Translations under genes and position numbers: made by a program | Shown: positions 28,905 to 38,274 of the stretch, piece after piece | How positions within the stretch are numbered: position 1 is the first letter of the stretch | How the letters are laid out: each line of letters begins with the position of its first letter | Origin: Gammaproteobacteria bacterium | GTDB taxonomy: Bacteria; Pseudomonadota; Gammaproteobacteria; Pseudomonadales; Halomonadaceae | Reading direction: 5' to 3' | DNA: 64,000 bases | NCBI GenBank assembly: GCA_023485185.1 | Contig: JAMCZP010000361.1 | Location: 6,188 to 70,187 of the forward strand | Notes under the pieces: model-generated | Told to the model about the DNA's origin: nothing | The model's database searches: none | The model's input: the letters and a program-made list of their open reading frames with translations, nothing else

Positions 28905-28958
28905 CTATCTACAAAAAGCTATCTACAAAAACAGACTACAAAAACAATCTCCAAAAGC
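28905..28958. repeat. Four imperfect 13-14 bp tandem repeats upstream of ggt
   Basis: Units at 28905-28918, 28919-28932, 28933-28945 and 28946-28958 share a CTATCTACAAAAAC-like core. The first two differ at one base. They lie 34-87 bases upstream of the ggt start, in the leader or promoter region. Confidence 0.7.
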
Positions 28959-29030
28959 AGTTGACTAAAACGCTTTACAACAAGGATGTGTAAAGCTATC
29001 TGAAAAAACTCGCCACAACAAAGGGTAGCT

Positions 29031-29066
29031 TATAAAAATGACAACGCCCGACACAATGGTCGGGCG
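29031..29066 (-). terminator. Rho-independent terminator after ppsA
   Basis: On the minus strand, CGCCCGAC and GTCGGGCG (29045-29052 with 29059-29066) form an 8-bp stem with a six-base loop. This is followed four bases later by a run of five T residues. It lies 26 bases after the ppsA stop. Confidence 0.8.
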
Positions 29067-29091
29067 CAAATGAAAAACAAAACAGTCTCAA

Positions 29092-31476
29092 TTATTCGAT
29101 TTTTTGGCCTGCCAGCATAAACCAGGTTTCCAAGACCGCATCTGGGTTGAGTGATACGGAATCGATGCCTTGCTCCATTAACCATTTCGCTAAATCAGGA
29201 TGATCTGAAGGGCCTTGACCGCAAATGCCGACATACTTCCCTTTCGCTTTGCAGGCCTGAATTGCCATGGCAAGCAACTTTTTAACAGCACCATTTCGCT
29301 CATCAAAAAGGTGCGCCACAATGCCTGAGTCACGATCCAGCCCAAGTGTTAACTGGGTCAAATCGTTGGAACCGATTGAGAAACCATCAAAATACTCAAG
29401 GAACTCATCAGCTAACAGAGCATTCGCAGGCAGTTCACACATCATAATGACTTTCAGACCTGCAGGGTCAGCATCACCGCCACGCTTCAAGCCATTAGCG
29501 GCAAGTAGCTCGACAACCTCACGCGCTTCATCGGTGGTACGTACAAAGGGAACCATCACCTCGACATTATCGAAGCCCATCTCGTCGCGTACCCGCTTAA
29601 GTGCACGACACTCCAATTCAAAACAGGGTCGAAAGGCTTCTGAAATGTAGCGCGAGGCACCACGAAAGCCCAACATGGGGTTCTCTTCACCCGGCTCATA
29701 AAGCTTGCCACCAATCAGGTTTTCATATTCGTTAGATTTAAAATCCGATAACCGCACAATCACGCGCTGTGGGTAGAACGCGGCTGCCAGCGTTGAGATA
29801 CCCTCAACCAGTTTATCGACATAAAAGCTGACGGGGTCAGCATAGCCCGCGGTACGCAGATCAATCACCTGCTGTAAATCCGCAGGCAGCGTATCGTACT
29901 CTAACAACGCCTTAGGATGGACGCCGATCATGCGGTTAATAATGAACTCTAACCGTGCTAAACCAATGCCTGCATGGGGCAAGCTGGCAAAACCAAAAGC
30001 GCGATCCGGGTTGCCAACGTTCATCATTATTTTGAAGGGTATTTCCGGCATTGCATCGACGCTGGAAATTTTGCAATCAAACTCCAGCAGTCCTTCATAA
30101 ACATTACCGGTGTCCCCTTCTGCACAGGAAACGGTGACATCAATTCCTTCTTGCAACTGGGTCGTTGCGTCGCCACAGCCCACTACGGCCGGTATGCCTA
30201 GCTCCCTTGCAATGATGGCCGCGTGACAGGTACGCCCACCGCGGTTGGTGACGATCGCGGAAGCGCGCTTCATGATCGGCTCCCAATCAGGGTCGGTCAT
30301 ATCCGTGACCAGCACGTCACCGTCCTGGATCTTATCCATATCGTCTGGACTTAATATGACTTTGACCGCCCCACGCCCAATACGCTGACCAATCGCCCGG
30401 CCCGTGATTAGGGTGCGCCCCTTCTCACGCAGCTGGAAGCGCTCAAGCTTACCGCCCTCCTGCTGAGAAACGACTGTTTCAGGGCGTGCTTGAACGATAT
30501 ACAGTTCACCGTCATCACCATCCAGCGCCCACTCAATATCCATAGGACGCTGGTAGTGCTGCTCGATTGTCATGGCCTGACGAGCAAGATCCATGACCTG
30601 TTGATCGTTAAGGCAGAAACGGCCACGATCTTGATGGGGCACATCGACCGTATCCACCGATTTACCTGCACTGGCATCTTTGCCATAAACCATTTTAATC
30701 AGCTTTGAGCCTAAATTACGCCGCAGCACAGCTGGTCGTCCAGCAGCCAGTGTCGGTTTATGGACATAAAACTCATCAGGGTTTACCGCTCCCTGCACGA
30801 CAGTTTCGCCCAAGCCCCAAGAAGCGGTCACAAACACCGCATCTTTAAAGCCTGATTCCGTGTCTAAGGTGAACATGACGCCTGCAGCGCCGGTCTCAGA
30901 GCGTACCATCTTCTGAACACCCGCTGACAAAGCAACATTCTCGTGGGCATAGCCACGATGCACGCGGTAGGAGATAGCGCGATCATTAAACAGCGAGGCA
31001 AAAACTTCGTGTACCGCACGTTTAATATTGTCGAAGCCTTCAATGTTTAGAAATGTTTCCTGTTGGCCAGCAAAAGAGGCATCAGGCAAATCTTCGGCAG
31101 TAGCGGAACTGCGAACAGCCACTTTAAGCTGAGGATGTTGCTGCTGCAGTTGACCATAAGCATCGCGTAGAGCCGCTTCAAAGCTCGGGGGTAAGGGTGT
31201 ATCGATAATCCATTGCCGAATGTTGCGTCCGGCTTCTGCTAAGGCCTTAACATCGTCGACATCCAGACGATCAAGCGTCGCATTAATGCGTTCATTAAGC
31301 TGTTCATGAGAGAGAAATTCACGGTAGGCATGCGCGGTAGTGGCAAAACCACCGGGCACGGTTACCCCTGCACCTGAAAGATTAGAGATCATTTCACCAA
31401 GCGAGGCATTTTTACCACCCACGCGTTCGACGTCCGCCATACCTAACTGATCGAACCACAGAATGTACTCTTCCAC
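29092..31476 (-). CDS. ppsA: Phosphoenolpyruvate synthase
   Basis: Makes PEP from pyruvate and ATP for gluconeogenesis. The protein has 794 residues when started at the GTG at 31476 (GAGGGGG upstream), matching E. coli PpsA (792) with the conserved [24 protein letters not shown] region close to the N-terminus. The upstream ATG at 31548 would add 24 unlike residues. The phosphohistidine segment is [15 protein letters not shown], and the C-terminal PEP-binding barrel carries [16 protein letters not shown]. It is divergent from ppsR, which controls it by phosphorylation. Confidence 0.96.
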   Translation of the reverse strand: MEEYILWFDQLGMADVERVGGKNASLGEMISNLSGAGVTVPGGFATTAHAYREFLSHEQLNERINATLDRLDVDDVKALAEAGRNIRQWIIDTPLPPSFEAALRDAYGQLQQQHPQLKVAVRSSATAEDLPDASFAGQQETFLNIEGFDNIKRAVHEVFASLFNDRAISYRVHRGYAHENVALSAGVQKMVRSETGAAGVMFTLDTESGFKDAVFVTASWGLGETVVQGAVNPDEFYVHKPTLAAGRPAVLRRNLGSKLIKMVYGKDASAGKSVDTVDVPHQDRGRFCLNDQQVMDLARQAMTIEQHYQRPMDIEWALDGDDGELYIVQARPETVVSQQEGGKLERFQLREKGRTLITGRAIGQRIGRGAVKVILSPDDMDKIQDGDVLVTDMTDPDWEPIMKRASAIVTNRGGRTCHAAIIARELGIPAVVGCGDATTQLQEGIDVTVSCAEGDTGNVYEGLLEFDCKISSVDAMPEIPFKIMMNVGNPDRAFGFASLPHAGIGLARLEFIINRMIGVHPKALLEYDTLPADLQQVIDLRTAGYADPVSFYVDKLVEGISTLAAAFYPQRVIVRLSDFKSNEYENLIGGKLYEPGEENPMLGFRGASRYISEAFRPCFELECRALKRVRDEMGFDNVEVMVPFVRTTDEAREVVELLAANGLKRGGDADPAGLKVIMMCELPANALLADEFLEYFDGFSIGSNDLTQLTLGLDRDSGIVAHLFDERNGAVKKLLAMAIQACKAKGKYVGICGQGPSDHPDLAKWLMEQGIDSVSLNPDAVLETWFMLAGQKIE

Positions 31477-31748
31477 GTAACCCCCTCGCTCATAAAGATC
31501 GACATAGCCAGTAATAGTCACGAAGACTATGGGCCATGGATTATTCATTGAGACACCCTAGCACCGCGCCACTCTATTCGCCATTGGTCTAATAGCGAAG
31601 GCAATGGAGGATTTTTACAACAGCAGGGCTTTTAAGGCTATTTATGTAGTAAGTACCACTTTGGGGTTCGGGTAAGTTGTGCTGGCAAACCGCTCGGCTC
31701 ACAATAGCGGGATGAATCAACGGCACATCACTTACAGGCGGAATTGCT

Positions 31749-32582
31749 ATGACGCGTACGGCTTTTTTCATTTCTGATGGCACCGGGATCACGGCAGAAA
31801 GCTTAGGGCGTAGCCTGCTGGCACAGTTCAGCGATGTTGAGATCAATATGCTGACCAAACCCTATATCGATACGGTTGAAAAGGCGCAGGCGTTAGCGGA
31901 GATTATTGAAACAACCGCCGATCGCGATGGTCACCGACCCATTATTATCGACACCATTGTGGATCAGCAAATTCGTAATGTTATTCGTCAGGCATCAGGC
32001 TTCAAAGTCGATATCTTTTCGACATTCTTGGAGCCTTTGGAACAGGAACTGAACACCCACTCCTCTTATAGCGTTGGGCGTACCCATTCAATTGGCAGCG
32101 ATGATGTCTATATGGATCGTATTCACTCGGTGCATTTTGCGCTGGATAACGATGACGGTGCGCGCACCCATCAATACGATAAAGCCGACATCATCCTTGT
32201 CGGCGTTTCGCGCTGTGGTAAAACGCCGACATCGCTCTATTTAGCGCTACAGTTTGGTATCCGAGCGGCCAACTATCCATTGACCGAAGATGATTTGGAT
32301 GAAGATGGAATGCTCAAACTGCCTAAGGCGCTAGCTCCCCATCGCCACAAACTGTTTGGACTCACCATTGATGCACGCCGCTTGGCTGCCATTCGCAATG
32401 AAAGGCGCCCAAATAGCCGGTACAGCTCAATGGACCAATGCCATCAAGAGGTGGAGCAGGCTGAGTCACTCTACCGCACCATGCACATCCCTTTCATTGA
32501 TGCGACACGCTTCTCGGTAGAGGAAATTTCCACACGAATGATTGCAGAGACAGGATTAACGAGGCGCTTCTCGCCTCGTTAA
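31749..32582 (+). CDS. ppsR: PEP synthetase regulatory protein (kinase/pyrophosphorylase)
   Basis: Bifunctional regulator that phosphorylates PpsA on a Thr with ADP and removes the phosphate with inorganic phosphate. The 277-residue protein has the DUF299 layout: [17 protein letters not shown] at the N-terminus and a P-loop [20 protein letters not shown] lies upstream of the ATG at 31749. The divergent arrangement with ppsA over a 272-base spacer supports the assignment. The stop is preceded by a short inverted repeat (AGGCG ... CGCCT region at 32561-32577) that may contribute to termination. Confidence 0.95.
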   Translation: MTRTAFFISDGTGITAESLGRSLLAQFSDVEINMLTKPYIDTVEKAQALAEIIETTADRDGHRPIIIDTIVDQQIRNVIRQASGFKVDIFSTFLEPLEQELNTHSSYSVGRTHSIGSDDVYMDRIHSVHFALDNDDGARTHQYDKADIILVGVSRCGKTPTSLYLALQFGIRAANYPLTEDDLDEDGMLKLPKALAPHRHKLFGLTIDARRLAAIRNERRPNSRYSSMDQCHQEVEQAESLYRTMHIPFIDATRFSVEEISTRMIAETGLTRRFSPR

Positions 32583-32601
32583 TGTTTTTATTGCCCCGAG
32601 G

Positions 32602-33180
32602 TCACATCCCCTTAGGGGCAAAAATACCGGGCGCATTGCGCCAATAACCTTTGTAATCCATACCAAAACCAAACACATAGCGATCAGCTACTTCCAAACT
32701 ACAGTAGTCAGCCTTCAAACCAGGTACGGCTTTACGGTTGTGCTGTTTATCCACCAGCACAGCCGTTGTGACACTGGCAGCCTGAGCCTCTTCACAGTAA
32801 GCCAAAATCGCCGCTAAGGTAGCGCCCTCGTCTAAAATATCATCGACGATAACCACATGACGCCCCGCCATGGGCACCTCTGGAGAGACACGCCAAAAAA
32901 GTTCTCCACCGCGCAACTCATTGCGATAACGGGTGGCGTGCAGATAATCAACCTCCAGCGGAAACCCCAAACGAGTCAGCAGGTGTCCGGTAGTGATCAA
33001 ACCGCCGTTCATTACGCAGTAAAACACCGGCAACTTATCGCCCAAATCTCGCGTGATAGCTTCTGCCATGCGATCCAGCGCCCGCTCCACTTCTTGTTGA
33101 GAAATTAAGCAGTCGGCGTTATCCATCAGCTCGCGCATTGAATCCAGCGACTCTAACGCTTCTTTATCCAACTTTGACAT
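32602..33180 (-). CDS. hpt: Hypoxanthine-guanine phosphoribosyltransferase
   Basis: Salvages hypoxanthine and guanine to IMP and GMP with PRPP. The 192-residue protein carries the type I PRTase signature VVIVDDILDEGATLAAI, a YLHATRYR flexible-loop segment and VDKQHNRK. The C-terminal YVFGFGMDYKGYWRN resembles the purine-contact loop of HGPRTases. GGAG is seen upstream of the ATG. It lies downstream of nagZ in the same direction with a 54-base gap. A second purine PRTase (gpt) is present at 44643. Confidence 0.9.
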   Translation of the reverse strand: MSKLDKEALESLDSMRELMDNADCLISQQEVERALDRMAEAITRDLGDKLPVFYCVMNGGLITTGHLLTRLGFPLEVDYLHATRYRNELRGGELFWRVSPEVPMAGRHVVIVDDILDEGATLAAILAYCEEAQAASVTTAVLVDKQHNRKAVPGLKADYCSLEVADRYVFGFGMDYKGYWRNAPGIFAPKGM

Positions 33181-33234
33181 CTACCAACTCCAGAGCGGTT
33201 TAAGACTTACCAATTTTATGAAATTGCAAAACGA

Positions 33235-34248
33235 CTACTTCCCTGCCAGCGCTTCTAACTTAGCGTGAGTGCGCCGCCAGCGGCCTAGCGCGGTAAGTGC
33301 ATCTAAATCGGGCCGGGCACGACTATAGCGAAGCTTGGCGGGACGTTTAGTCTCAACCCCTTTACACGCTTCTATCACTTCCAGTGCTGCCATGCGGTCA
33401 TTACACACCAGCAGCATATCGCAGCCTGCGGCTAACGCTGCGCGGGCACGCTCTTGGGGATCCCCGGCTTCGTGGGCACCCGCCATACTCAAATCATCAG
33501 AAAAAACACAGCCTTTAAAGCCGAGCGACTCACGCAGCATCCCCAACCAGTGGGGAGAAAACCCAGCGGGGCGCGAATCAAAGGCGCTATAAATGACGTG
33601 GGCGGGCATCACCCCTTCTAACTGGGAGGCTAGGTGTGCAAAGGGCACAAGATCGTGCTGTTTAATGACCTCTAATGGACGATCATCTACCGGTAGTGCA
33701 ACGTGGGAGTCAGCGGCGACGCCACCATGACCTGGGAAATGCTTACCCACAGCGGCCATGCCTGCATCATGAAGGCCTTGAACAAATGCACTACCCAGTT
33801 GGGCCACGTGTTGCGGGTCGCAGCTAAAGCTACGGTCGCCGATAACGCTGGAGATACCACTCTCTACATCGAGCACTGGAGCAAAACTTAAGTCCAGTCC
33901 ACAGGCAGCCATCTCCATACCTAATAGCCAGCCTGCATCTTTCGCTAACGCCAGACCATCCTCATGATTCGCTACATAACTTTCGCCAATGCGCGCCATG
34001 GCCGGAAGCCGTGTTAAGCCTTTTTTAATGCGCTGAACACGACCACCTTCTTGGTCAACCGCGAGCAGCAAATCGGCGCGCACGCGTCGAATGTCACTAC
34101 ACAGTTGGCGAACTTGGTAGCCATCTTCCACATTACGGGCAAACAAAATAACGCCCCCTACCTCAGGTTCAAGCAACAAGCGCTTTTCTGCGGCAGTCAA
34201 TTTTGGGCCTTCAAGGTCGAGCATGACCGGGCCTAGCGGTTGAGTCAT
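33235..34248 (-). CDS. nagZ: Beta-N-acetylhexosaminidase NagZ
   Basis: Cytoplasmic family 3 glycoside hydrolase that removes GlcNAc from anhydro-muropeptides in cell-wall recycling. The 337-residue protein shows KHFPGHGGVAADSH, with the His-containing catalytic loop, and FSDDLSMAGA, with the nucleophilic Asp. DQEGGRVQR binds the sugar. Length matches E. coli NagZ (341). The position next to psrA and lexA recalls the pseudomonad arrangement, where nagZ also sits beside psrA. Confidence 0.95.
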   Translation of the reverse strand: MTQPLGPVMLDLEGPKLTAAEKRLLLEPEVGGVILFARNVEDGYQVRQLCSDIRRVRADLLLAVDQEGGRVQRIKKGLTRLPAMARIGESYVANHEDGLALAKDAGWLLGMEMAACGLDLSFAPVLDVESGISSVIGDRSFSCDPQHVAQLGSAFVQGLHDAGMAAVGKHFPGHGGVAADSHVALPVDDRPLEVIKQHDLVPFAHLASQLEGVMPAHVIYSAFDSRPAGFSPHWLGMLRESLGFKGCVFSDDLSMAGAHEAGDPQERARAALAAGCDMLLVCNDRMAALEVIEACKGVETKRPAKLRYSRARPDLDALTALGRWRRTHAKLEALAGK

Positions 34249-34331
34249 CGAGATAGGTCCATGAAAAGGGGCGATGATTCTAGACGATCGTCTAGCGGAG
34301 TCAAAATTTGGGCAGCGTTAACGTGCGTATT

Positions 34332-34376
34332 AGTGAATCAAATCTCAGTTAATCAAAGCTCAATTAATCAAAACAC
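34332..34376. repeat. Three 15-bp tandem repeats spanning the L,D-transpeptidase stop codon
   Basis: Units 34332-34346, 34347-34361 and 34362-34376 share an AxTxAATCAAAxCTC-like sequence. Read on the minus strand, each contains a TTTGATT segment, so the end of the gene with its TAA appears duplicated twice downstream. Confidence 0.7.
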
Positions 34377-34900
34377 TGCCGCTCGCCATGCAACCAAACC
34401 GGTGTCCCCGGGTTGGCTAAAGAAAAGATATACAGCAAGTCACTGTTGCGTAATCTAATACAGCCATGGGAAGCAGCCACCCCCATTGGCTGGTTAGGCG
34501 GCGTCCCATGCAAATAGATATAGCGGCGCTGGGAGTCTACCTGCCCACCTCTGTTAACCCCTTTCTCTAGACCACATAACCAGAGAATACGGGTCAAAAT
34601 CCAATCACGCGCGGGGTGAACATCGGCAAGCTGAGGGGTAAACACTTCACTTGTCCAACGGCGGCCGCGAAACACCGCATTTTCTGGAAGCCCCTCGCCG
34701 ATAGCAGCTCGAATATAGTGCCAACCATGGGGCGTTTTACCACTACCGTTACGCTCACCAATTCCAGCAGCACCTGAAGAGATAGCGCACTCATGCAGCA
34801 CCTTAGGCCCGCGCCAACAGCGCAACTGCTGCTGAGTTGTATCGATTTCCAGCCAGATACTTTCAGTCGGAGGTAGCTCAGCTAGCCTGGGCGTTTGCAT
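34364..34900 (-). CDS. L,D-transpeptidase (YkuD domain) family protein
   Basis: The 178-residue protein has a single YkuD domain ending in the catalytic SHGCIRL motif with its Cys, preceded by YIYLHGTPPNQPMG. The family crosslinks peptidoglycan or attaches lipoproteins. I see no signal peptide or membrane helix, unlike typical exported enzymes. It may therefore act in the cytoplasm on muropeptides, or the true start may differ. It overlaps psrA by 23 bases, so it is translated from the psrA message. The neighbouring nagZ suggests a link to muropeptide recycling. Confidence 0.85.
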   Translation of the reverse strand: MQTPRLAELPPTESIWLEIDTTQQQLRCWRGPKVLHECAISSGAAGIGERNGSGKTPHGWHYIRAAIGEGLPENAVFRGRRWTSEVFTPQLADVHPARDWILTRILWLCGLEKGVNRGGQVDSQRRYIYLHGTPPNQPMGVAASHGCIRLRNSDLLYIFSLANPGTPVWLHGERQCFD

Positions 34901-35555
34901 GATTGCCTTCTTCTAAAGCAAGAGGTAACGGCGCGTTCATGGCTGCCACCACGACGGGCCGCAGCCGTCTAACTAAATCTCTAACGGTGACCTGTTCGTG
35001 GTAATCCTTTTCAGCAATGTCGCGTAGTGCGTCCAAACCTGACAGCGTAAAGATCACCGTACCTAACATAAAGTGTAGCCGCCAAAAGCGCTCAGCGTCA
35101 GGGAGATCCGGCGTGGCTTTGCGTACTAACTCTGTGAAGCGTGTAAATACGTCACCATACTCTTGTTGAATATGGCGCCTCAAGTGCCCTTGAGCCTGAC
35201 TGTAGGCAAGACCTAACAGTCGCATAAAGACTTTTAAGCTGTTCCGCTCGGCAGGCACCGCAAGGACGGTAGTCGCCATGGTTTCAAGCAGGGTTTCAAG
35301 CGGAATCACTTGCCCTGCATGGGTGGCCTCCAGATCGTCAAGTGCAGTATGAAATCGCTGAGTAAAGGGGTCTAAATAACGCGAAAAAACGGCCTGAATC
35401 AATGCTTTCTTAGAACCAAAATGATAATTCACAGCGGCTAAGTTGACGCGCGCTTTACTAGTGATGTTGCGCAACGAAGTTTCAGCGAAACCTCGCTCTG
35501 CAAACAGCACTTCAGCGGTGTCGAGTATACGTGTCACCGTATCAGATTGAGCCAT
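34878..35555 (-). CDS. psrA: TetR-family transcriptional regulator PsrA
   Basis: The 225-residue protein starts with a TetR helix-turn-helix (TRILDTAEVLFAERGFAETSLRNI ... VNYHFGSKKALI) almost identical, as I recall it, to Pseudomonas PsrA. PsrA senses long-chain fatty acids, represses beta-oxidation genes and itself, and activates rpoS in pseudomonads. The divergent lexA neighbour is the same as in Pseudomonas and supports the call. A matching operator (GAAAC-N4-GTTTA) lies 14 bases upstream of the start, consistent with autorepression. Confidence 0.9.
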   Translation of the reverse strand: MAQSDTVTRILDTAEVLFAERGFAETSLRNITSKARVNLAAVNYHFGSKKALIQAVFSRYLDPFTQRFHTALDDLEATHAGQVIPLETLLETMATTVLAVPAERNSLKVFMRLLGLAYSQAQGHLRRHIQQEYGDVFTRFTELVRKATPDLPDAERFWRLHFMLGTVIFTLSGLDALRDIAEKDYHEQVTVRDLVRRLRPVVVAAMNAPLPLALEEGNHANAQAS

Positions 35556-35568
35556 GGCGCTCTCCAGG

Positions 35569-35582
35569 GAAACGGGTGTTTA
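35569..35582. promoter_or_regulatory. Candidate PsrA operator (autoregulation)
   Basis: GAAAC (35569-35573), four bases, GTTTA (35578-35582) fits the published PsrA consensus G/CAAAC-N2-4-GTTTG/C except for the last base. It overlaps the region between the ribosome binding site and the promoter of psrA. Confidence 0.55.
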
Positions 35583-35730
35583 AAACATAGCAAAATACTA
35601 TGTCATAACTCAGATAGGCTCAACGCTTGATTTGTTACTGAAAAAACCAATCAATGCTTAAGAAAAAAATCGTTTTAAACAATTGGCAATGTTGGATGGG
35701 AGATAATAATGAATAGTAACAGGCCATATA

Positions 35731-35765
35731 CTGGACAGAGGAACATACTGTATACTTAAACACTT
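35731..35765. promoter_or_regulatory. Candidate tandem LexA (SOS) boxes upstream of lexA
   Basis: TACTGTATACTTAAACACTT (35746-35765) matches the 20-base LexA consensus at 15 positions, with an intact left half TACTGTATA. A weaker CTG-N10-CAT lies directly beside it (35731-35746). E. coli lexA also has two boxes. They lie 58-92 bases upstream of the lexA start. Confidence 0.5.
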
Positions 35766-35822
35766 ATAATTTAGTCGCCATTTAACTTGTTACTGTCTAT
35801 TCACTATTTTATGGAGTCTGGT

Positions 35823-36500
35823 ATGTCGCGTCCGCTAACCGCTCGCCAACAGCATGTATTTGATTTTATCGTTAAGACGATGGGCGAATTTGGCTACCCT
35901 CCAACACGCGCTGAGATTGCTAAAGCGCTTGGCTTCCGCTCGCCAAATGCTGCAGAAGAGCACTTACGCGCGCTAGAACGCAAAGGCGTAATTCGAATTA
36001 TCCGCAATACATCGCGCGGCATCCGCTTGCCTAATCAAGAGCCACAGGAAATTATTGACCCGACTATGGCAGCGCTGCCTGCAAACGTCGATACCAACCC
36101 CACCGGCTTACCGGTCATCGGTGAAGTAGCGGCTGGAAGCCCCATTTTGGCAGCCGAGCACATTGATCGCTACTGCCCATTACCACCTGAATACTTCACG
36201 CCTAAAGCAGACTATCTGCTACGGGTGCGCGGTCTATCCATGAAGGATATTGGCATTTTAGAGGGTGATCTATTAGCCGTTCACCGCACAGAGCGAGTGC
36301 GCGATGGGCAGATCGTGGTAGCGCGGCTGGATGATGAAGTGACGGTTAAGCGCTTTAAACGCCAGGGGCACCAAGTAACCCTGTTTGCTGAAAATAATGA
36401 CTTCGCACCGATTGAAATCGACCTGCGTTCACAATCTATTGAGATCGAAGGCGTTGGCGTTGGCGTTATCAGGGGCGGCAATGGCCAAGCGCTCGGCTGA
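35823..36500 (+). CDS. lexA: SOS-response repressor LexA
   Basis: The 225-residue repressor-protease has a winged helix-turn-helix ([12 protein letters not shown] ... [19 protein letters not shown]), the AG self-cleavage site in EVAAGSP, the nucleophilic Ser in GLSMKDIGI and the catalytic Lys in [10 protein letters not shown]. The start is ATG at 35823 with GGAG at 35812-35815; upstream ATGs at 35787 and 35811 lack spacing or family support. RecA-stimulated cleavage derepresses SOS genes. It is divergent from psrA. Candidate SOS boxes precede it. Confidence 0.96.
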   Translation: MSRPLTARQQHVFDFIVKTMGEFGYPPTRAEIAKALGFRSPNAAEEHLRALERKGVIRIIRNTSRGIRLPNQEPQEIIDPTMAALPANVDTNPTGLPVIGEVAAGSPILAAEHIDRYCPLPPEYFTPKADYLLRVRGLSMKDIGILEGDLLAVHRTERVRDGQIVVARLDDEVTVKRFKRQGHQVTLFAENNDFAPIEIDLRSQSIEIEGVGVGVIRGGNGQALG

Positions 36501-36537
36501 GCTGAGCCAAAAGCGAAACTGAGCTAAAAGCAGCCCT

Positions 36538-37209
36538 CTACTGCATATCGATATAGCGGTGGTCATTAAAAGTGGCCACCCAATCAGGATGGTAAACCAG
36601 CAGAATACTCAGCAGCATGCCCGTTATAAAGGCCTCTGACGGCATTAGTAGAGGCAAGAAGCGAGCATATTCCTGCGCTAGAAAAATTGCGTCAGGATCA
36701 GTTCCGGCGACGATGATCAGCAAAACTGCTGTCAGCCCGCCCCCTAATGTCGCCAAAGCGGCCCCAAAGAAACCACACGCAAACAGAAAGACCATTAAAT
36801 TATCTGGCAGACGGCGATCTACAAGCCGCCAGACCACACCTATGATGGTCGCCGGCACAATCCCCGTTACCAGCACATTCGCCCCTAATAGCATCCACTC
36901 ATTGCGGCCGATCATGACCATTGCCACATTGATCACGACATTGCTGATCAAGGCTAGAGGTACCTTGAATATTAGCGTCATTAAGACGGTAAATACCAAA
37001 TGCAGCGTTAGCCAGTCGACCGCCTGGGCGCGCAGCTGCCACATCAACACCACCGCCAGGGTGGCACCTAACCAGCGGTGCTGAAGCTCCGAATCGTCAA
37101 GTAATGCTTGCCACGGCTGCCGCCACAAAGCCCAAGCCATCACCCATAGCGAGAGTAGCGAGGTGAGCAATAGCGCCCAGGGCGCTAATACGCTTTGCGC
37201 AAATGACAT
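36538..37209 (-). CDS. Energy-coupling factor-type ABC transporter permease (CbiM-like)
   Basis: The 223-residue protein has about seven membrane helices. It resembles the CbiM/PF01891-type membrane protein set annotated as energy-coupling factor permease in gammaproteobacteria (GGGLTAVLLIIVAG and a C-terminal PSEAFITGMLLSILLVYHPDW). No ATPase or transmembrane partner is next to it. The substrate (nickel, cobalt or other) is unknown. It is convergent with lexA and lies 37 bases after the purU start. Confidence 0.7.
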   Translation of the reverse strand: MSFAQSVLAPWALLLTSLLSLWVMAWALWRQPWQALLDDSELQHRWLGATLAVVLMWQLRAQAVDWLTLHLVFTVLMTLIFKVPLALISNVVINVAMVMIGRNEWMLLGANVLVTGIVPATIIGVVWRLVDRRLPDNLMVFLFACGFFGAALATLGGGLTAVLLIIVAGTDPDAIFLAQEYARFLPLLMPSEAFITGMLLSILLVYHPDWVATFNDHRYIDMQ

Positions 37210-37246
37210 GGCGGCTTCCCTGATGAATGAGCATTATGATCGGCTG

Positions 37247-38101
37247 CTAGCTGAAAACTACCGTCTTGTTGCCGTGAACAATGACGCGATCTTCCAAGTG
37301 CCAGCGCAAGCCCCGCGCAAGTACCGCTTTTTCAACATCACGCCCAAAGCGGACTAAATCTGTGGGTGTATGACAGTGGCTCACCCGATGGATATCCTGT
37401 TCGATGATAGGGCCGGCATCGAGTTCCTCAGTCACGTAGTGACAGGTTGCACCGATCAGCTTAACGCCACGTTGATAGGCCTGATGGTAGGGCTTCGCGC
37501 CAGCGAAAGAGGGTAAGAAGCTGTGGTGAATATTAATCACTCTGCCTGCATAGCGCTCGCACAACTCAGGCGGAAGAATTTGCATATAGCGAGCCAGCAC
37601 GACGCAATCGGCGCGAGCAGCGTCGATTTCAGCCTGAACCTTCGCAAACGACGCCTGCTTATTTGCAGGGTCAACCGGCACATGGTGATAAGGGATACCG
37701 TACCACTCAGTTAACGACCGCATATCATCATGGTTGGAAATAACGCTGACAATATCGCAATCCAACTCTCCTGCCTGCCACCGGTAAAGCAGATCAACTA
37801 AACAGTGCGACTCCCGCGACACCATGAGCACGACACGACGACGCTTCTGGGTATCTACCAGCGACCACTGCATATTGAACTCGCTGGCCACTGGTTCAAA
37901 CGCAGCTCGCAGCGCTTCCACCGACATGCCCACAGAATCCGCTAAAATTTCGTAGCGCATAAAAAAGCAGCCGGTTTCGAGATCGGAGTGCTGACTTGCT
38001 TCAGTAATAGAGCCGCCCTGCTGAGCAATAAAACTTGAGACGCTTGCAACGATACCTACCCGATCCGGGCAGGAAACAACTAAACGATAATAATGAGACA
38101 T
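37247..38101 (-). CDS. purU: Formyltetrahydrofolate deformylase
   Basis: Hydrolyses 10-formyl-THF to THF and formate, balancing one-carbon pools and supplying formate for PurT. The 284-residue protein has an N-terminal ACT domain (YRLVVSCPDRVGIVASVSSFIAQ) and a formyltransferase domain with the catalytic Asn-His-Asp set in INIHHSFLP and HYVTEELDAGPII. Length matches E. coli PurU (280). It is divergent from the RNase J-like gene. Confidence 0.95.
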   Translation of the reverse strand: MSHYYRLVVSCPDRVGIVASVSSFIAQQGGSITEASQHSDLETGCFFMRYEILADSVGMSVEALRAAFEPVASEFNMQWSLVDTQKRRRVVLMVSRESHCLVDLLYRWQAGELDCDIVSVISNHDDMRSLTEWYGIPYHHVPVDPANKQASFAKVQAEIDAARADCVVLARYMQILPPELCERYAGRVINIHHSFLPSFAGAKPYHQAYQRGVKLIGATCHYVTEELDAGPIIEQDIHRVSHCHTPTDLVRFGRDVEKAVLARGLRWHLEDRVIVHGNKTVVFS

Positions 38102-38274
38102 GTGAGCTACTCTTGACCTATTTCAACCTGACTGATTACCAAACCAGTCTCACAATCCCGCGACTGTGGGTGAGAGACTGGGGTGCATAGTGTATCGGAA
38201 GGCCCTGGATGATTGTTAGCCGCCCCTGCCTTCCCGTATAGTTAAGGCATTACTTTTTAGGCTTTTCATAACTA

